NCBI GenBank assembly: GCA_018401435.1
Contig: JAGYJW010000011.1
Location: forward strand, 62,001-126,000
Direction: 5' to 3'
DNA from: Deltaproteobacteria bacterium
Lineage (GTDB): Bacteria; Myxococcota_A; UBA796; UBA2385
Length of the DNA stretch: 64,000 nt
Shown: in pieces, positions 55,624-64,000 of the stretch
How the letters are laid out: every line of letters begins with the position of its first letter
How positions within the stretch are numbered: the stretch's first letter is position 1
Notes under the pieces: model-generated
The model's database searches: none
The model's input: the letters and a program-made list of their open reading frames with translations, nothing else
Told to the model about the DNA's origin: nothing
Program-made: the position numbers and the translations under genes

Positions 55624-57248
55624 CTACGCGGTGTCGTAGATCGGCCGGGCGTTGAGCCCCCGTCCCTTCCTCCAGTTCCAAGGCAGCAGGTCTTCAACGG
55701 TGAGACCGGGCTCGCCCACGGCAATCAGCACGTCTGCCAGCCACGGCTCCGGGTCCACCCCATGCAGCTGGCAGGTCGCCATCATCGACAAGAGCATCGC
55801 GAGGTGCTCGCCGCCCTCGTCGCTGCCGACGAAGAGCGCCGTCTTCCTCAGCAGGGCCACGTGCGCAGGGCCCGTTCGCTCAGGTTGTTGTGGATCGGCA
55901 CCCGCGCATCCGTCAGAAACAGCGTCAGCGGCCCCTCTGGTTGAGCAGGTAGCCCATCGCCTTGGGATGCTGGTGCGCGGCTCAAAGCGCCCGACCTCGC
56001 GTTCGATTGTGGCGAAGCGCGGCGACCACCGGGGCCGACCGCTCCTGTCTCAGGCGAGGTGCGCGTCGGTGCCGACGATTCGCTGCTCGACGGCGAGGTG
56101 CTCGATATAGAACAGCTCGCCTATCAACACGAGCAAGCCATCCACCAGCGCCTCGTTGGCTGCGAGGCCTCGTAGAGCCCCCGACGGCCATGGGACCAGC
56201 ACCCGCCGCGTTGCCGGCGGCCCGCCTGCGTGACGAGGTTGTAGCCCGTGTGTCCATCGACGGTCAGCGTGCCTTTCGAGCGCCCCAACACGCTATCGGC
56301 GACCTGGCCGCCGCGCGAGGCGAGTAGAGTACAGGACCACCTCGTCGGTGGCGAAGCCCACATCCAACCTTTGCGCGTCTTGTCCTCGTCCAGCACGGGC
56401 TGCGGCGTCTCGTCCGCCGAGACGTGCGATGCGGCGCCCACCCAGGCCATCAATGCCATGTACAGCGGCACGACCCGCCACCGCGCTGCGGTGGAACAGG
56501 GTGCAGATGACCGAGATCGGCAGGGCGCGCCCCACCGTTCAAAAGGCCCGTTCCAGCCGCCGCAAGGGCATGCCGTCCAGGCACTTGGTGACCGCTACCT
56601 TGGCGTGCAGGGCCGGGCCGTAGATGCCCCTTCGATCACCTGGGGCGGCGGTGGTGCCGTCACGATCTTGCCGTCGGGCAGCACCCGCTGCTCGCGCTGC
56701 ACGAGCAGGCGAACCAGCTCGCCACGGCGCCACTCGTAGATCACCGATCCCTCGAGGCAGCGCGCGACCCGGGGCAGCTGGGATCCAGTGGCAACCAACG
56801 GTCTTGGTGCGCAACGCATCGAGCTTGGCCTGGCGCGCCCGGGCAGCGGTTTCACGTTCGGCCTTCCGCTGCTCTTCGGCCAGCTCGCCGCGACGCCGCT
56901 TCCGCGCCTCCTTGCGGGCGTCGGGCGTCTTCTTCTGCCGTTCGGATCGCTTGCCGAACACGTGCCGCTCAAGCTGGTCGATGCGGTCCTTCGTGACCTG
57001 CAGGGCCAGCCCATGCTCGGCCTGGGTCTGGGCCTCGACACGCACGGCGTCGATCTCTTCCTGCGCCGCAATGAGCTGGGCCGTCAGCGCCTGCCGCTCT
57101 GCGGCCCCGGCGTCAATCACGCCCTGCATGGCGACCGGGGTCTCGCCCACGCGCGCGACGAGCAGCTCGGTCAGCGCCCGGATCAGCGGGTTCTGCTGGC
57201 TGTGCCAGGCCTGCAGGTCGGCCAGCGCGGGGTGGCGAGGTCGGTCAT
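55624..57248 (-). pseudogene. tnpC: IS66 transposase TnpC, frameshifted
   Basis: The N-terminus near 57248 (MTDLATP, then after a frame break ALADLQAWHSQQNPLIRAL) leads to a coiled coil and the IS66 block QLERHVFGKRSERQ. A Lys/Arg-rich linker follows, then VAVTKCLDGMPLRRLERAF. Middle fragments are DGHTGYNLVTQAG and STRLARRPGR in different frames. The C-terminal element near 55860-55624 reads ALFVGSDEGGEHLAMLLS, TCQLHGVDPEPWLADV and LLPWNW, the IS66 C-terminal signature. At least four frame breaks, so no active transposase can be made as read. Confidence 0.85.
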
Positions 57249-57261
57249 GGGGCCCATCGGA

Positions 57262-57637
57262 TCACGGCGCCGACACGGCGTCGATCCGTGGCGAACACCC
57301 ACCGCCCGACTTCGATCGTTGTACGCCGGCAACCTGCAATCCCGCGAGTAGCGAGGCCAACGTGGCCGCGTCCAGCGTCGCGGTGCGCGCGCCCGGCAGG
57401 ACCGCGGGCAGGGCAAAGCAGCCGCGGGAGAGACGCTTGTAGAGCACCACGAGGCCGGTGCCGTCGTGGGTCAGAATCTGATATGCGTTCGCCGACGGGA
57501 CAGGAAAACAAAGAGGTGGCCGGCGTACAGGTCGAGTCCGGCCTGGACCACCCGGCAAGCAGGGCAGTCAAAACCACCGCGCATGTCGACGGCCCGGTGG
57601 CCAGGTAGATCTGCTGGGTCGGGCTGGGTGTCAGCAT
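57262..57637 (-). pseudogene. tnpB: IS66 accessory protein TnpB, frameshifted
   Basis: Starts MLTPSPTQQIYLATGP at 57637. The other frames continue VDMRGGFDCPACRVVQAGLD, GHLFVFLSRRR, then QILTHDGTGLVVLYKRLSRG and FALP. These are the TnpB landmarks (DMRxGfdgL, GhlFvFrnrr, DgtGlvLwyKRLerG). About 125 codons, family length, with at least two frame breaks. Confidence 0.85.
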
Positions 57638-57907
57638 GGCGCGAGCGCCTGGACCACCGCCGCGAACCAGGCGGCGGGCGGCGGGCTGTCGAAGTGCAGC
57701 GCGTGCCCGCCAACGCACGGAGAACGGCAGGCGTGGCCGGCGCGGGCGGCGCGGCCACCTGCACGAACCGGGGCGCCCTCGGTCGCGGCCGGGGGCGCCG
57801 GACGGTGCCGCGCAACCCGCGGCGAAGGTCGCCTGGGCCACGCCGTGTTGTCGGGCGAAGGCCGACATCGACTGGTCAGTCAGGACCCCCGGCCCCGACA
57901 ACGGCCA
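57632..57907 (-). pseudogene. tnpA: IS66 accessory protein TnpA, partial/frameshifted
   Basis: HTH-type start MSAFARQHGVAQATF (as in SvaaFARrHGVs), then an Ala/Pro-rich middle and an end LHFDSPPPAAWFAAVVQAL that overlaps the tnpB start. The start codon is unclear. The three genes lie in the normal IS66 order A-B-C. Confidence 0.7.
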
Positions 57908-58021
57908 TCTGGCCGAGAGCCGTGCCGAGCAGATCGAAGTCGCCGCATAGAGGGTAAAGTCCCGGCATCCTGATCTCGCCGTGCCACTGGCACTGGTGGC
58001 TCCGGCAGGTGATCTTCGCCC

Positions 58022-60389
58022 ATGAAGTCACGCACGGAAGACCTCGAGCGCGTCCGACGGCTGGTACCGCCGGAGACCTGGGCGGAGCGGGTGGCGGTGG
58101 AGACCGTCTGGCCGCGGTCGCCGATCGGATCGAGTCCCGCATCGCGGGAGGCGAGCCGGAGCGGCATGCGATCCGGGCGGAGGCCCCCGACGACGCGGAG
58201 ACGACGTGGGTGGCGCGGCTTCGGCGGTACCGTGCCGACGGTCGCGATGGGCTGGTGGACCGTCGGGCGCCGAAGAAGCCGCCGAAGAAGCTGACGCCGG
58301 GGCTGCTGGCGACGGTCCGCGGACTGCTCGCCGGCCGACCGGGCTGACCTCGCCCCAGGTCCAGGAGCGGCTGCTGGCGCTGGACATCAACGTGAGTGGC
58401 ACCCGTGGTGAAGCGGGCCGCGAAGGAGCGGGGCTAGCGCGGCCCCAAGGGAACGGGGCATCGCCGGGTCCAGCAGGTCGAGCCGCTGGACCTGGCTGGC
58501 GCCGAGCTGCTGCTGGGGCTGGACCAGGTGGTGGGGGCGACGTCGGCGCTTGCGGCGGAGCTTCAGGCGGGACTGGCCGCGCTGCCGCCTCCCAGCGAGC
58601 CCGTGCGGGACGATCAGACCAACCGGGATGGGCGGGGTCGGTTCAAGCCGGCCTACAACGCGGCGAAGAAGCGGACCGTGCCCGAGCTGGGCGAAGTTCG
58701 ACTCGGTGGAGCAGCGACGACAGGGCAAGAATCTGCCGGCGATGCGCACGGCCCAGAGCTCGAAGGCGAGCCTGAGCCGCAAGGTCGTGGCGCTGACGAT
58801 GCTGCCCTGCGCCGCGACAGCGCCCGTCTGGACGCGCTGGGGCACTGGCAGGAGGCGCCTTCGAAGCGTTGGTCGGTGTGGGATATATGCCGCGACGCTG
58901 GATAAGTTTGCCCGCGAACTGAAATATGCGGGGATGGCCCAGGCGGCCCAAGACGCGGTGGCGTCATTCTGGCTGGGGCGGCCGAGCCTGCTAGGGGAGG
59001 CGCCGGTGCAGGGCGCCGCGGTGGTTTACGTAGACACGTCGGTCAGCCCCTGTGGACCCACCACTTCAGCCGGTGCGCCAAGGTGGCCCGGCTGGGCGGT
59101 CGCATCATGCCAGCCACGTCGACAGTGTTCCTGCACGCCGGCTGTGGAACGCCCGTGTTGTACAAGACGTGGAGCGGGCAGGTCAGCCTGGGCGCGGCGG
59201 TCGAAGACCTGCTGGACCGCTACGAGGCGTTGGGCGGCGACGACACCGTCCAGCGGCTGATCGTGATGGACCGGGAGGCCCACGCGGCGTGGCTGTTCAA
59301 GGCGCTCCGCGACCGGGCGTGGGACTTCATCGTGCCCCTGAAGAAGTCGGTGGTGAGCGCCCCGGATCGGTTCTCCAAACTGACCGACTGGGCGCCCCAC
59401 GGAGAGCGGGGCGACGAGATCCGCGGCGGGCGCCTGCAGCTCAACGATTCAAAGGACCGAAGTGACCCCATGGAGGTCCGGTGGTGGGTCGCCGCCGCCA
59501 TCGCACCGGCAAGGTCGCTGGTACGCCACTCTCGTCGAGGCCGAGGCCTTCTCCGACACCGCGATCATTGACCTGTATTCAAACGGTGGCCGCTGCAGGA
59601 GCACGTCTTCCGGGACGGCAACGGCCGGGTGCACCTCGACGCCCACCACGGCTACGGTCGCCAGAAGGTCGACAACGTGGCGGTGCTGGACCGTCTCGAC
59701 AAGTGGAGAGGTCAGGCCCGGCTGATGGAGGCGCATCGGCGAAGGGCCAGACCGTCGCCGCCGCAGCGCGCGTGAAGGCCACCGAGACTGCGGCCGCCAT
59801 CGCGCCCCGTCGTGCGTCGAATCGACGTCCTGCGCCGAGAGCTGGACGTGCATGTGCAGCGCGGCGAGGCCAACACGTTCCTGGAGAAGTACGCCACTGT
59901 GCGGACCCCGAAGACTGGGTCGCCCCCGCCTGGTCGCAGCGCGCCGCGGCTGAGGCGGCTTTCGCCGAGGCAGAGCGGGCGGGCGAGCAGGCGCGGCGGC
60001 GCGAGGCCAACGAGCAGGACCGCCTCCGCCTCGAGAAGCAGCGGCAGGTCTTCACGATCGATGTCGAGCTGGACCAGATCATGACGGCCTTCAAGCTGAC
60101 CTTCATGAACCTCTGCGGCGTGTTCATGACCGACTACCTTGGCTGCCAGATGCAACTCGACACGTTGATCCGCAGCGTCCTGACCCTGCCCGGCGAGCGG
60201 GTCCGGACGGCCACAACCGAGACGGTCCGCATCTGGCGGCAGCCTCGGGACCGCAAGGTCATGCCCCTCGTCGAGTTGGCCTGCCAGCGGCTGAACGCCA
60301 AGGGCCTCAGGCGCGGGGAGCGGGTGCTACGATTCGAGCTGGCCGACCGGCTGGAGGTGGAGCGACCCGTCGCTGACGATTCCGCGTGA
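58022..60389 (+). pseudogene. Passenger gene in IS66-like element: HTH plus transposase-like protein, frameshifted
   Basis: Begins ATG at 58022 (KSRTEDLERVRRLVPPETWAERV), with a winged-helix-like region in the next frame (RYRADGRDGLVDRRAPKKPPKK, LTSPQVQERLL). The central part reads AVVYVDTSVSP, RLGGRIMPATSTVFLHAG and LIVMDREAHAAWLF, a DDE-like order of acidic residues (D in VYVDTS, D in VMDREA). The C-terminal ~200 residues (AERAGEQARRREANEQDRLR, FKLTFMNLCGVFMTDYLG) form a coiled coil and a helical domain. Several frame breaks. It is opposite in direction to tnpABC and ends 165 bases before the right inverted repeat. I do not recognise a named family; it could itself be a nested transposon remnant. 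Confidence 0.6.
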
Positions 60390-60554
60390 TCGGTTCCGCT
60401 GCTGGTGACCGGGGGTCCTGTCAGTGCCGCGCCACTCCGCGACGAGGCGGCCCTGCTGGACCACCGGCGTGTGTTTGCCCATTGAAGTTTGCCTCCTGGG
60501 ACACCGTCACACGGCGATGTGGACCCGGGAGGGGGGGCCAGGCTGAGCGGTTAC

Positions 60555-60889
60555 TCAAAACCGGTCGGACAGCAAGTCGGGTCGGCAACCAACCCCCCTC
60601 CCCCATCGGAGCTGTGCACGCACCCCTCGGAGGTGCCGTAGTCCTCCAAGTGCTGCGATACCTGGAGCACCGTGCGGGCCGCCGCGGAGGAGCCCGACGG
60701 CCCGCGCTCGCCAGCCTCCCCCCGGTCTCCAGTGGCTCCCGGTGGGCCGGGCTCGCCGGTAGGGCCTTGCTCTCCCCGTGGGCCTTCGGCCCCATCAAGC
60801 CCCGGCCGCCCGCGTGGGCCGGCCTGCGGTTCGGCAGACTGGCAGGCGGTCACCATCAGGGCGCATCCCAGCAACTTGGCCAGCAGCAT
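60555..60889 (-). pseudogene. 5' fragment of interrupted collagen-like lipoprotein (second in row)
   Basis: ATG at 60889, four bases after the upstream paralog's stop. Lipobox CALMVTAC. Gly-X-Y tract from GPRGRPGLDGAEG to GERGPSGSSAAART, then VLQVSQHLEDYGTSEGC and DPTCCPTGF, where the IS66-like element begins. A stop follows immediately within the element. The remaining part is at 55352-55561. Confidence 0.88.
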
Positions 60890-60893
60890 GCTG

Positions 60894-61406
60894 TCAGCGC
60901 TCCAGACAGACGAGTTGCGTCCACGAGTCCCAGCCCACCGGGTCGAAGCCATCGGGACAACAGTCGGCCGGGTCGTCCAAGTCGCCGCAGTAGCCCGCTG
61001 GGATTCGGAAGTTCCGTATTACGGCTCTGCCCGAAGGCGCGTCTTCCACGCAAATGGCCTCACTCCGTTGAGAGAGCCCAACAGGAAGAAATCCCGCTGG
61101 ACAGCACTCGGGGTCCGGACCGTGTCCACCTTCGACTTCCACCGTGCAGTCCGCCTCCATTCCAACCAAGGGCAGCTGTTTCTCAATGGTCACGATGGTC
61201 CGCGCAGCGGCCGAGGAGCCCGAGGGTCCGCGCTCGCCGGGATCTCCTCTCGCCCCACTCTCTCCAGGTTCGCCGTGGTCGCCTTGCGGGCCGGCGGCCC
61301 CCGCAGGCCCCGCGGGGCCTTGAGCACCTTGGTCCCCGCGTGCGCCCACCGGACCGCGGCAGGCCATCGCGAGCCCCGCGACTAGCGCTGTGATGGGCCC
61401 GTTCAC
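60894..61406 (-). CDS. Collagen-like Cys-rich lipoprotein (first in row)
   Basis: 170 residues from a GTG at 61406 that overlaps the stop of the fibre-like gene. Lipobox ALVAGLAMAC. Gly-X-Y tract GPVGARGDQGAQGPAGPAG and more, hinge GERGPSGSSAAARTIV, then a Cys (EADCTVEVEGG) and the two CCP units: DPECCPAGFLPVG...ICVEDAPSGRAVI and DPADCCPDGFDPVGWDS...LVCLER. Intact. Coupled translation with the upstream fibre-like protein suggests they form one surface structure. Confidence 0.88.
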   Translation of the reverse strand: MNGPITALVAGLAMACRGPVGARGDQGAQGPAGPAGAAGPQGDHGEPGESGARGDPGERGPSGSSAAARTIVTIEKQLPLVGMEADCTVEVEGGHGPDPECCPAGFLPVGLSQRSEAICVEDAPSGRAVIRNFRIPAGYCGDLDDPADCCPDGFDPVGWDSWTQLVCLER

Positions 61407-62554
61407 CCGATACTCCCCAATTTCAACTCCGAGCCGGTAATTCCGGTCGGTCGCGAGGTTGGCTCGGATGTGGTGAGCCACAGAGCATAGTCGCTGTTGC
61501 CGGGCTCATACCACAGCGACAGGTAGCGCGTCGCCCCATCTTCCGCGCCCAGCGCGACCACCGCAGCCCGCGCACCTGTGCCCGTCTTGCCCTGCAGCTC
61601 GATCTTGCCGCGGCCCTGGGTGTTGTCGCCGATGAACACCGTCGCTCCAGCAGTCGCATTCGGCGTCACCCGTATGACGCCGGTATTCGAGGCATCATAA
61701 AACGACGCCTCCTTGCTGGTCAGGTCGATGTTGAGGATCTCGGTCGCGGCGCCCTTGCGGAAGCGGATCTGGGATCCACCGGCGGCGAGGTACAGGCTCC
61801 CGGTCGCCTCGATGGCGAGGTGTCCGTTGGTTGCCGTCAGGGTCAGGTCGGTGCTCGACTCGATGTCCAAGCCGGCGCTGGCCTCGATCTGGCCCCGGCT
61901 GCCGGAGTTCTTGAGGGTCAGCACCGTGGCACCTCCGCCGGCAACCTTGAGGTCGAGCTTCGGGCTGGCCGTCTCGATCAGCGCGTCCGCGTCGATGCGG
62001 AGCTTGGTCGAGTCGATCTTCACTTCCGCGCCGCTCTTGAGGGAGATGTCGTTCCCCGAGCCGGAACTGAGGCCGAGGGCGTCGTTGGAGTCGATCGACA
62101 TCGAGCCGTTCGTACTGTCGTAGGTGAAGACCAGGCGTTCGGTCTTGGCCGTCACATCGTGCAGCAGGCGCATCAAGACGACGGGGTCTTCGCTGGAGTT
62201 GCCGGATAGCACGTCCAAGAGGTTGCTTCTGATGACGAAGGTCTCTCCGCTCGACATGAAATGGCCCAGGTTCGCGTCGTAGCCGAAGCTGAGGGGCTTG
62301 ACGCCATCCGACAGGATCACCATCGGCGTCGACAACCCGCTGGAACCCTCCAGGTGAACCGAGTCCCCCGCAGATGGCGCTTTGATGGTCTCGATTGCGA
62401 GGCTGCCGCTCAGCCACGCGTCGCCTGTGTCCTTCACGCTGAAGTAGACGGTGGAGCCACTGCTGTCGGTGACCTTGAATTGCCCGTTGGAACCAGAGGT
62501 GTTGAGGCGAGCCTCAACGGATGGGTTGCCGTTTACCGGTGGGGTGGCAGACAT
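61403..62554 (-). CDS. Repetitive beta-rich fibre-like protein
   Basis: 383 residues from the ATG at 62554; no signal peptide. The sequence is rich in Ser/Thr/Gly/Asp with regular short strands: FKVTDSSGSTVYFSVKDTG, DISLKSGAEVKIDSTKLRI, TDLTLTATNGHLAIEATGS, LYLAAGGSQIRFRKGAA. This is the texture of phage tail-fibre or beta-helix fibre proteins. The N-terminal ~45 residues (NGNPSVEARLNTSGSNGQF) resemble a trimerisation start. It is first in the collagen-like operon and coupled to it. Possible roles: extracellular fibre shaft or tail-fibre-like adhesin; lack of a signal peptide favours a specialised export route. Confidence 0.7.
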   Translation of the reverse strand: MSATPPVNGNPSVEARLNTSGSNGQFKVTDSSGSTVYFSVKDTGDAWLSGSLAIETIKAPSAGDSVHLEGSSGLSTPMVILSDGVKPLSFGYDANLGHFMSSGETFVIRSNLLDVLSGNSSEDPVVLMRLLHDVTAKTERLVFTYDSTNGSMSIDSNDALGLSSGSGNDISLKSGAEVKIDSTKLRIDADALIETASPKLDLKVAGGGATVLTLKNSGSRGQIEASAGLDIESSTDLTLTATNGHLAIEATGSLYLAAGGSQIRFRKGAATEILNIDLTSKEASFYDASNTGVIRVTPNATAGATVFIGDNTQGRGKIELQGKTGTGARAAVVALGAEDGATRYLSLWYEPGNSDYALWLTTSEPTSRPTGITGSELKLGSIG

Positions 62555-62627
62555 CGCTCGATCTCCCGAGGGTGGATAGTGGCAGATGCGCCCCCGCAAG
62601 CCCATTGCCGGCGGGGGCAACGGACAG

Positions 62628-62945
62628 TCAAGGTTGCAATGGAGCAGGCTGCTTGCGGCCGGATACCACGCCCCGATCGAGATCCAGGGTGGCCTCGGCC
62701 GGCAGGTTCAAATCACGAATCGTGACGGCGACAGAGGCCTGGAAGGCTTCTTGAGCTCGAAGCTGGTGGAGCCTGGCCACCTCCGTCGCGAGTGCTGCAC
62801 AGCGCATCTCGGCATGCAGCCGCCGGGCCCGCTCCCACTCCAGCGCCATGCGCGCGGCATCCTTGTCGGCCTCGAAAATCGCCTGCGGGGGGCAACCATG
62901 TTCACACCTTGCGGAGGTCGGATCGGCTGTGGGCAGCCTACCCAT
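62628..62945 (-). CDS. Small coiled-coil protein upstream of fibre gene
   Basis: 105 residues from the ATG at 62945. Helical middle with coiled-coil character (FEADKDAARMALEWERARRLHAEM, ATEVARLHQLRAQEAF) and a C-terminal piece VTIRDLNLPAEATLDLDRG. It lies 73 bases before the fibre-like gene on the same strand, probably in the same operon. No family recognised. It may be a chaperone or subunit for the fibre, but only context supports that. Confidence 0.5.
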   Translation of the reverse strand: MGRLPTADPTSARCEHGCPPQAIFEADKDAARMALEWERARRLHAEMRCAALATEVARLHQLRAQEAFQASVAVTIRDLNLPAEATLDLDRGVVSGRKQPAPLQP

Positions 62946-63006
62946 TGCCAGGTTGTTCCGTCAAGCCGTGAATCGTGCTTGGCTTGCCCGCGCGAAGGCC
63001 AGGCAC

Positions 63007-64000
63007 TCAGCGCAGCAGCGCCTCGACCCAGCCCTCGGCCCCTTCGCCAATCGCCGCCTGCTTCACAGCCTCCGCCCCGTCCCCAAAGCGCTCCAATACC
63101 CGCCGCTGGGTGTCGGCCCAGGGCCAGCCCGGGCTGCCTTCGGGCAAGGCCCGCCGTTCGGGCCAGCTGCCGCCGCGGGTGGTCATCACCACCACCTCGG
63201 TGTCCAAGCGCTCCTGCCACTGGTCGAGGCGGGCGGCCCCCAGATCGTGGGGGGCGTAGCGCAGGCGCTCCAGCAGGTGGGCGGGACGCAGCTTGAGTAG
63301 GGCCACCAGATCAGCCGCGCCGGGGGTGGGCAGGCGGTGGCCGAGATCCTGGGCGGCGGCCTGGGCCGCCCGGCGCAGCTCGCTGGCGCTGAGCCCCGAG
63401 AGCAAGGGACCCCATACATCGACGGCGTGCTCCAGCAGGGCCGCGCTGCGCGACCAGTCGTGCTGCACCTCGACCCGGTGCGCCACATGGGCCACCCGGT
63501 CGGAGACCGCGTCCAAGCAGGCCGGGAAGAAGGAGGCGGGGCCCAGATCGTGGGTGGCCACGGCCAGGCCGATAGCCCGCCGGATGGAGCTGTTGGCTTG
63601 GGTTGTGCCCAGCCCCGGCCGGGCCTCCATCTGTTGTTCGAGCATCCAACCCGGCGCGCCGGTGGTCACGACGATGCAATCCACCTGGTCGGCCCGCAGG
63701 CGCTTGTCCGCCGCCCGCACATGGCGGCGCAGCACCTCCATCGTGGCCTGGACGGGCACCTGGGCGTAGGGGTGCAGCGGGTCCAGCCGAAAGGCCAGGG
63801 TGTCGGTGAGCCAGGCGCTGCCCAGACCGGTGAAGGCGTGGCGCAGGGGCAGATAGGACCAGGCCGACAATGGGCCGGTGGGGTCGTCCAGCAGGTTGAG
63901 GGGCGCGGTCATCCCCGCCCGGGCGAGATCCACCGCGTCCATGGCGGCGAGGCCCGGGGCTGCGGCGGCCAGGGCCCGGCCGCCTGCTCCACCCAGGACC
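63007..64000 (-). CDS. Hypothetical protein, N-terminus beyond the right edge
   Basis: At least 330 residues are open to the window edge; an internal ATG at 63942 would give 311. Content: LSAWSYLPLRHAFTGLG, DQVDCIVVTTGAPGWMLEQQ (a beta strand then Gly turn), SFFPACLDAVSDRVAHVAHRVEVQHDW, helical LSASELRRAAQAAAQDL, and WQERLDTEVVVMTTRGGSWPERRAL. The mix of buried strands and Gly turns suggests an alpha/beta enzyme, but I see no catalytic signature and name no family. Codon style matches the 1-37 kb part of the window. Confidence 0.65.
   Translation of the reverse strand, partial: VLGGAGGRALAAAAPGLAAMDAVDLARAGMTAPLNLLDDPTGPLSAWSYLPLRHAFTGLGSAWLTDTLAFRLDPLHPYAQVPVQATMEVLRRHVRAADKRLRADQVDCIVVTTGAPGWMLEQQMEARPGLGTTQANSSIRRAIGLAVATHDLGPASFFPACLDAVSDRVAHVAHRVEVQHDWSRSAALLEHAVDVWGPLLSGLSASELRRAAQAAAQDLGHRLPTPGAADLVALLKLRPAHLLERLRYAPHDLGAARLDQWQERLDTEVVVMTTRGGSWPERRALPEGSPGWPWADTQRRVLERFGDGAEAVKQAAIGEGAEGWVEALLR

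Larger units (their letters stand above)
55562..60554 (-). mobile_element. IS66-like element, 4,993 bp, with plus-strand passenger gene
   Basis: Termini are GTAACCGCTCA...TGAGCGGTTAC: 11 perfect bp, then imperfect match for ~20 more. Flanking TCAAAACC at 55554-55561 and 60555-60562 is an 8-bp target duplication. GTAA-starting ends and 8-bp duplications are the IS66 norm. Inside on the minus strand are tnpA, tnpB and tnpC (all frame-broken). On the plus strand is a long HTH-plus-transposase-like gene, so the element is about twice the usual 2.5 kb. It splits a collagen-like lipoprotein gene. Confidence 0.88.

Noticed and set aside
61695..62417. 240-residue minus-strand frame within the fibre-like gene
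   Set aside because: Out-of-frame shadow, rich in Arg/Gln/His, whereas the chosen frame shows regular beta-strand repeats.

Overview
The window is high-GC DNA from what looks like a myxobacterium-like (Myxococcota / former Deltaproteobacteria) genome. The reasons are a type IV pilus block in the order pilB-pilC-pilS-pilR-pilA, Asp/Gly-rich MopE-type lipoproteins, a Ser/Thr kinase and a pseudokinase, FG-GAP and RCC1-type surface proteins, and many translationally coupled (ATGA) gene pairs. The assignment is an inference from gene content; no rRNA is present. Single-base frame breaks are common (about 890, 3200, 4200-4860, 14145, 16625/16700, 22950-23040 and throughout 49-52 kb and 55-60 kb), so part of the sequence is either unpolished or truly decaying.

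Layout. 1-5.1 kb: minus-strand operon (cyclic-nucleotide domain protein, secreted protein, thioredoxin, metallophosphoesterase), small plus-strand genes, a DUF374 acyltransferase and a membrane pseudokinase. 5.3-15.2 kb: NodU/CmcH carbamoyltransferase, a lipoprotein/TonB-receptor pair, a response regulator, YbaB/EbfC, a Na+/Ca2+ exchanger-like protein, SRPBCC, FG-GAP and site-2 protease genes. 15.3-21.2 kb: membrane Ser/Thr kinase with a coupled secreted partner, a MopE/RCC1 lipoprotein, a PhoD-type phosphatase and initiator tRNA-Met with its terminator. 21.3-25.6 kb: five-gene overlapping hydrolase operon (two AstE/AspA paralogs, pyroglutamyl peptidase, DUF2325, CPBP protease). 25.7-30.2 kb: membrane subtilase, small protein, TPR-like protein and TMTC-like glycosyltransferase. 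30.2-37.0 kb: pilus block with a sigma-54-like promoter and a terminator around pilA.

37.2-54.0 kb is an island of phosphorelay and c-di-GMP genes. It holds an HTH/REC remnant, a PAS-PAS-GAF hybrid kinase with four receivers, a lone receiver, REC-REC-GGDEF, a PAS-rich HisKA_2 kinase, REC-kinase, and a REC-PAS-kinase-REC-REC-REC-EAL protein. The last gene is split by an IS3-like element; removing the element and one 9-bp duplication restores the frame exactly. The island lies between two identical 232-bp direct repeats that carry the start of pilB, so it arrived by recombination or is an assembly join.

54.2-62.6 kb is a minus-strand operon encoding a fibre-like protein followed by four tandem collagen-like, Cys-rich lipoproteins. 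The second of the four is cut by a 4,993-bp IS66-like element with terminal inverted repeats, an 8-bp target duplication and a plus-strand passenger gene. Without the island, this operon would lie directly upstream of pilB. A partial gene of unknown function fills the right edge.

Working together: PilB carries an MshEN-type c-di-GMP-binding N-terminus, PilS/PilR with sigma-54 would drive pilA, and the island adds a c-di-GMP synthase and a (now interrupted) phosphodiesterase. The region therefore looks devoted to surface sensing, pili and surface fibres.
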